Of a stretch of DNA of 64,000 bases, positions 62,704 through 64,000 are shown in pieces. The DNA comes from Paenibacillus sp. FSL H7-0357 (GTDB lineage: Bacteria > Bacillota > Bacilli > Paenibacillales > Paenibacillaceae): NCBI RefSeq assembly GCF_000758525.1, contig NZ_CP009241.1, positions 2,046,001-2,110,000 of the forward strand. The letters are read 5' to 3'. The notes beneath the pieces are model-generated. The model saw only the letters and a list, made by a program, of their open reading frames with translations, was not told the DNA's origin and did not search any database. The position numbers were made by a program, and so were the translations under genes. The first letter of the stretch is position 1. Each line of letters opens with the position of its first letter.

Positions 62704-63240
62704 ATGCAAACGCTGTATTTGGGCTGTTTGGCGCTCGGCGTCATTTTTGCCGTAGTCAGCGTAGTTGTGGGAGATCTGATCGGCAATGTTTTGGATGGGA
62801 TATTTGATGTAGCTTCCTTTGATTTCCTGAACCCTGCTGTGCTGGCCGGGGGAGTCACCGTATTTGGCGGAGCAGGCATTCTGCTCACGCGTTACAGCAG
62901 GCTGGAAGATGGCGCTGTTCTTGCCTTGTCCTTGCTGATCGCAGCCTTTATGGGGGTGGTTCTTTACTTGGGAGTCGTCAAACCGATGGACAAAAGCGAG
63001 ATGTCAAACGGGTTCTCCATGAGCGAGCTGCCTGGCAAGATCGGAGAAATTACCGTTCCTATTCCGGCACAGGGCTATGGCGAAATCATGGTGAAGTTTG
63101 GCGCAGGCAACAGCCTGCATACGGCAGCCAGCTTTGAGCAGCTTTCCCTCCCGGCCGGGATTAAGGTTGTAGTGGTAGAGGTCCGGGAAGGTGTTGCGCT
63201 GGTAACTGAATTTGAAGAGAGAAAAGGAGTGGATTCTTAA
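62704..63240 (+). CDS. yuaF: NfeD-like membrane protein (YuaF type)
   Basis: 178 residues with three to four membrane segments (about 1-23, 40-60, 70-92) and a C-terminal OB-fold (GKIGEITVPIPAQGYGEIMVKFGAGNSLHTAASFEQLSLPAGIKVVVVEVREGVALVTEF). NfeD proteins partner flotillins in membrane microdomains. ATG 62704 has GGGAGGAG upstream; a start at 62650 lies inside the promoter. Its stop overlaps the next start by one base (TAATG). Confidence 0.9.
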   Translation: MQTLYLGCLALGVIFAVVSVVVGDLIGNVLDGIFDVASFDFLNPAVLAGGVTVFGGAGILLTRYSRLEDGAVLALSLLIAAFMGVVLYLGVVKPMDKSEMSNGFSMSELPGKIGEITVPIPAQGYGEIMVKFGAGNSLHTAASFEQLSLPAGIKVVVVEVREGVALVTEFEERKGVDS

Positions 63241-64000
63241 TGTTAGGCTTAGACATTCCAGATTATTTGTTTATTCCTATTGTAGTTGTAGCGGTTCTGC
63301 TGGTGCTTGGGATTGCGTTCTGGGCACGTTACAAGACGGTCGGACCAGATGAAGGAATGATTGTCACCGGTTCCTTTCTCGGCAGCAATCATATCTCAGA
63401 TGATGGCTCGGGCCGTAAAATCAAGATAGTCCGCGGGGGCGGGGCGTTCATTCTGCCTGTCTTCCAGAAGGCCGAGTTCATGTCTCTGCTTTCGCATAAG
63501 CTCGATGTGACGACACCGGAGGTATACACTGAGCAAGGGGTGCCGGTTATCGCCGATGGTGTGGCTATTATCAAGGTAGGCAGTTCTACCGAAGATGTGG
63601 CAACGGCAGCCGAACAGTTCATGGGCAAGCCGATAGAAGGGCTGAAGAGCGAGGCGCAGGAAGTGCTTGAAGGGCATCTGCGGGCGATTCTCGGCTCAAT
63701 GACTGTGGAAGAGGTTTACCGCAACCGTGACCGGTTTGCCCAGGAGGTTCAGGGTGTAGCAGCGCGCGATCTTAAGAAGATGGGACTGCAGATTGTCTCC
63801 TTCACCATCAAAGATGTGCGCGACAAGCACGGATACTTGGAAGCTCTAGGTAAACCGCGGATTGCTGCAGTGAAGCGGGATGCAGAAATCGCCGAAGCGG
63901 AAGCGCTGCGGGATGCGCGGATCCAGAAGGCAAACGCCGAGGAGCAAGGGCAGAAGGCTGAACTGCTGCGGGATACGAACATCGCCGAAGCCTCCAAGGA
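63240..64000 (+). CDS. floT: flotillin, N-terminal part (cut by window end)
   Basis: The frame is open from the ATG at 63240, which overlaps the yuaF stop by one base, to the window end (253 codons). A short membrane hairpin (about 10-28) is followed by an SPFH domain: YKTVGPDEGMIVTGSFLG ... VRGGGAFILPVFQKAEFMSLLSHKLDV ... GLQIVSFTIKDVRD, then the start of the EA-rich coiled coil (AEIAEAEALRDARIQKANAEEQ). It scaffolds functional membrane microdomains. The pairing with a YuaF protein makes it FloT-like. Confidence 0.93.
   Translation, partial: MLGLDIPDYLFIPIVVVAVLLVLGIAFWARYKTVGPDEGMIVTGSFLGSNHISDDGSGRKIKIVRGGGAFILPVFQKAEFMSLLSHKLDVTTPEVYTEQGVPVIADGVAIIKVGSSTEDVATAAEQFMGKPIEGLKSEAQEVLEGHLRAILGSMTVEEVYRNRDRFAQEVQGVAARDLKKMGLQIVSFTIKDVRDKHGYLEALGKPRIAAVKRDAEIAEAEALRDARIQKANAEEQGQKAELLRDTNIAEASK

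Noticed and set aside
1..64000. CRISPR arrays, tRNA and rRNA genes
   Set aside because: No regularly spaced repeats, no cloverleaf with CCA-type ends and no rRNA-like sequence was seen on either strand.

Overview
The window looks like a chromosomal piece of a Gram-positive, low-to-mid GC, endospore-former-type Bacillota, most likely Paenibacillus. This rests on the ruvX-yrzB-mltG-yrrN-yrrO gene order known from Bacillus, the abundance of YesM/YesN-type sensors and CUT1 sugar transporters without their own ATPase, Shine-Dalgarno (SD) sites of the AGGAGG type, frequent TTG/GTG starts, CcpA-type cre boxes, and sigma-D and sigma-W type promoters. Family names come from recognising sequence motifs; no database search was run.

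Layout. (1) 1-4731: the housekeeping run ruvX (5'-truncated by the window), two overlapping DUF1292 genes, mltG, and two U32 peptidase-like tRNA hydroxylation genes. (2) 4859-25368: a sugar island bounded by two paralogous chemoreceptors. It holds a YesM-type histidine kinase with a lipoprotein solute-binding protein, a LacI regulator and a methyltransferase. A divergent minus-strand operon follows (GH113 mannanase-like enzyme, cellobiose 2-epimerase, GH130 mannosylglucose phosphorylase). Then come the YesN-type response regulator, a second solute-binding protein with two permeases, a second GH130 phosphorylase and a CE7 esterase. Together these read as a complete route for sensing, swimming toward, importing, deacetylating and phosphorolysing beta-mannan or glucomannan oligosaccharides. 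(3) 25543-31144: class B PBP, AI-2E family membrane protein, polysaccharide deacetylase and a methyltransferase. (4) 31274-50723: a pectin/hemicellulose side-chain region with a secreted pectate lyase and its divergent AraC regulator, an IS110-family element with a long structured 3' non-coding tail, ilvD, an intracellular GH43, a second CUT1 transporter (LplA/LplB/YtcP type), two GH2 enzymes, a secreted GH43 with a CBM-like tail, and an ArsR-type regulator fused to an unrecognised beta-rich domain. (5) 50925-55614: acyltransferase, alpha/beta hydrolase, HAD phosphatase, sirtuin and aldo/keto reductase. (6) 56202-64000: an AraC regulator divergent from the Leloir genes galK-galE-galT, then an iron-type alcohol dehydrogenase and a yuaF-floT pair, the last cut by the window end.

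Regulation that can be read directly: a sigma-D type promoter before the first chemoreceptor; cre boxes at three sugar promoters; a 21-bp-spaced direct repeat next to the -35 of the mannan transporter promoter; a palindrome covering the divergent mannan-hydrolase promoter; a sigma-W type promoter before yuaF-floT; and an SD-sequestering hairpin before the IS110 transposase. The most novel-looking items are the kinase plus orphan lipoprotein sensing unit inside the chemoreceptor-bracketed mannan locus, the ArsR-beta-domain regulator, and the structured RNA-like tail of the IS110 element.
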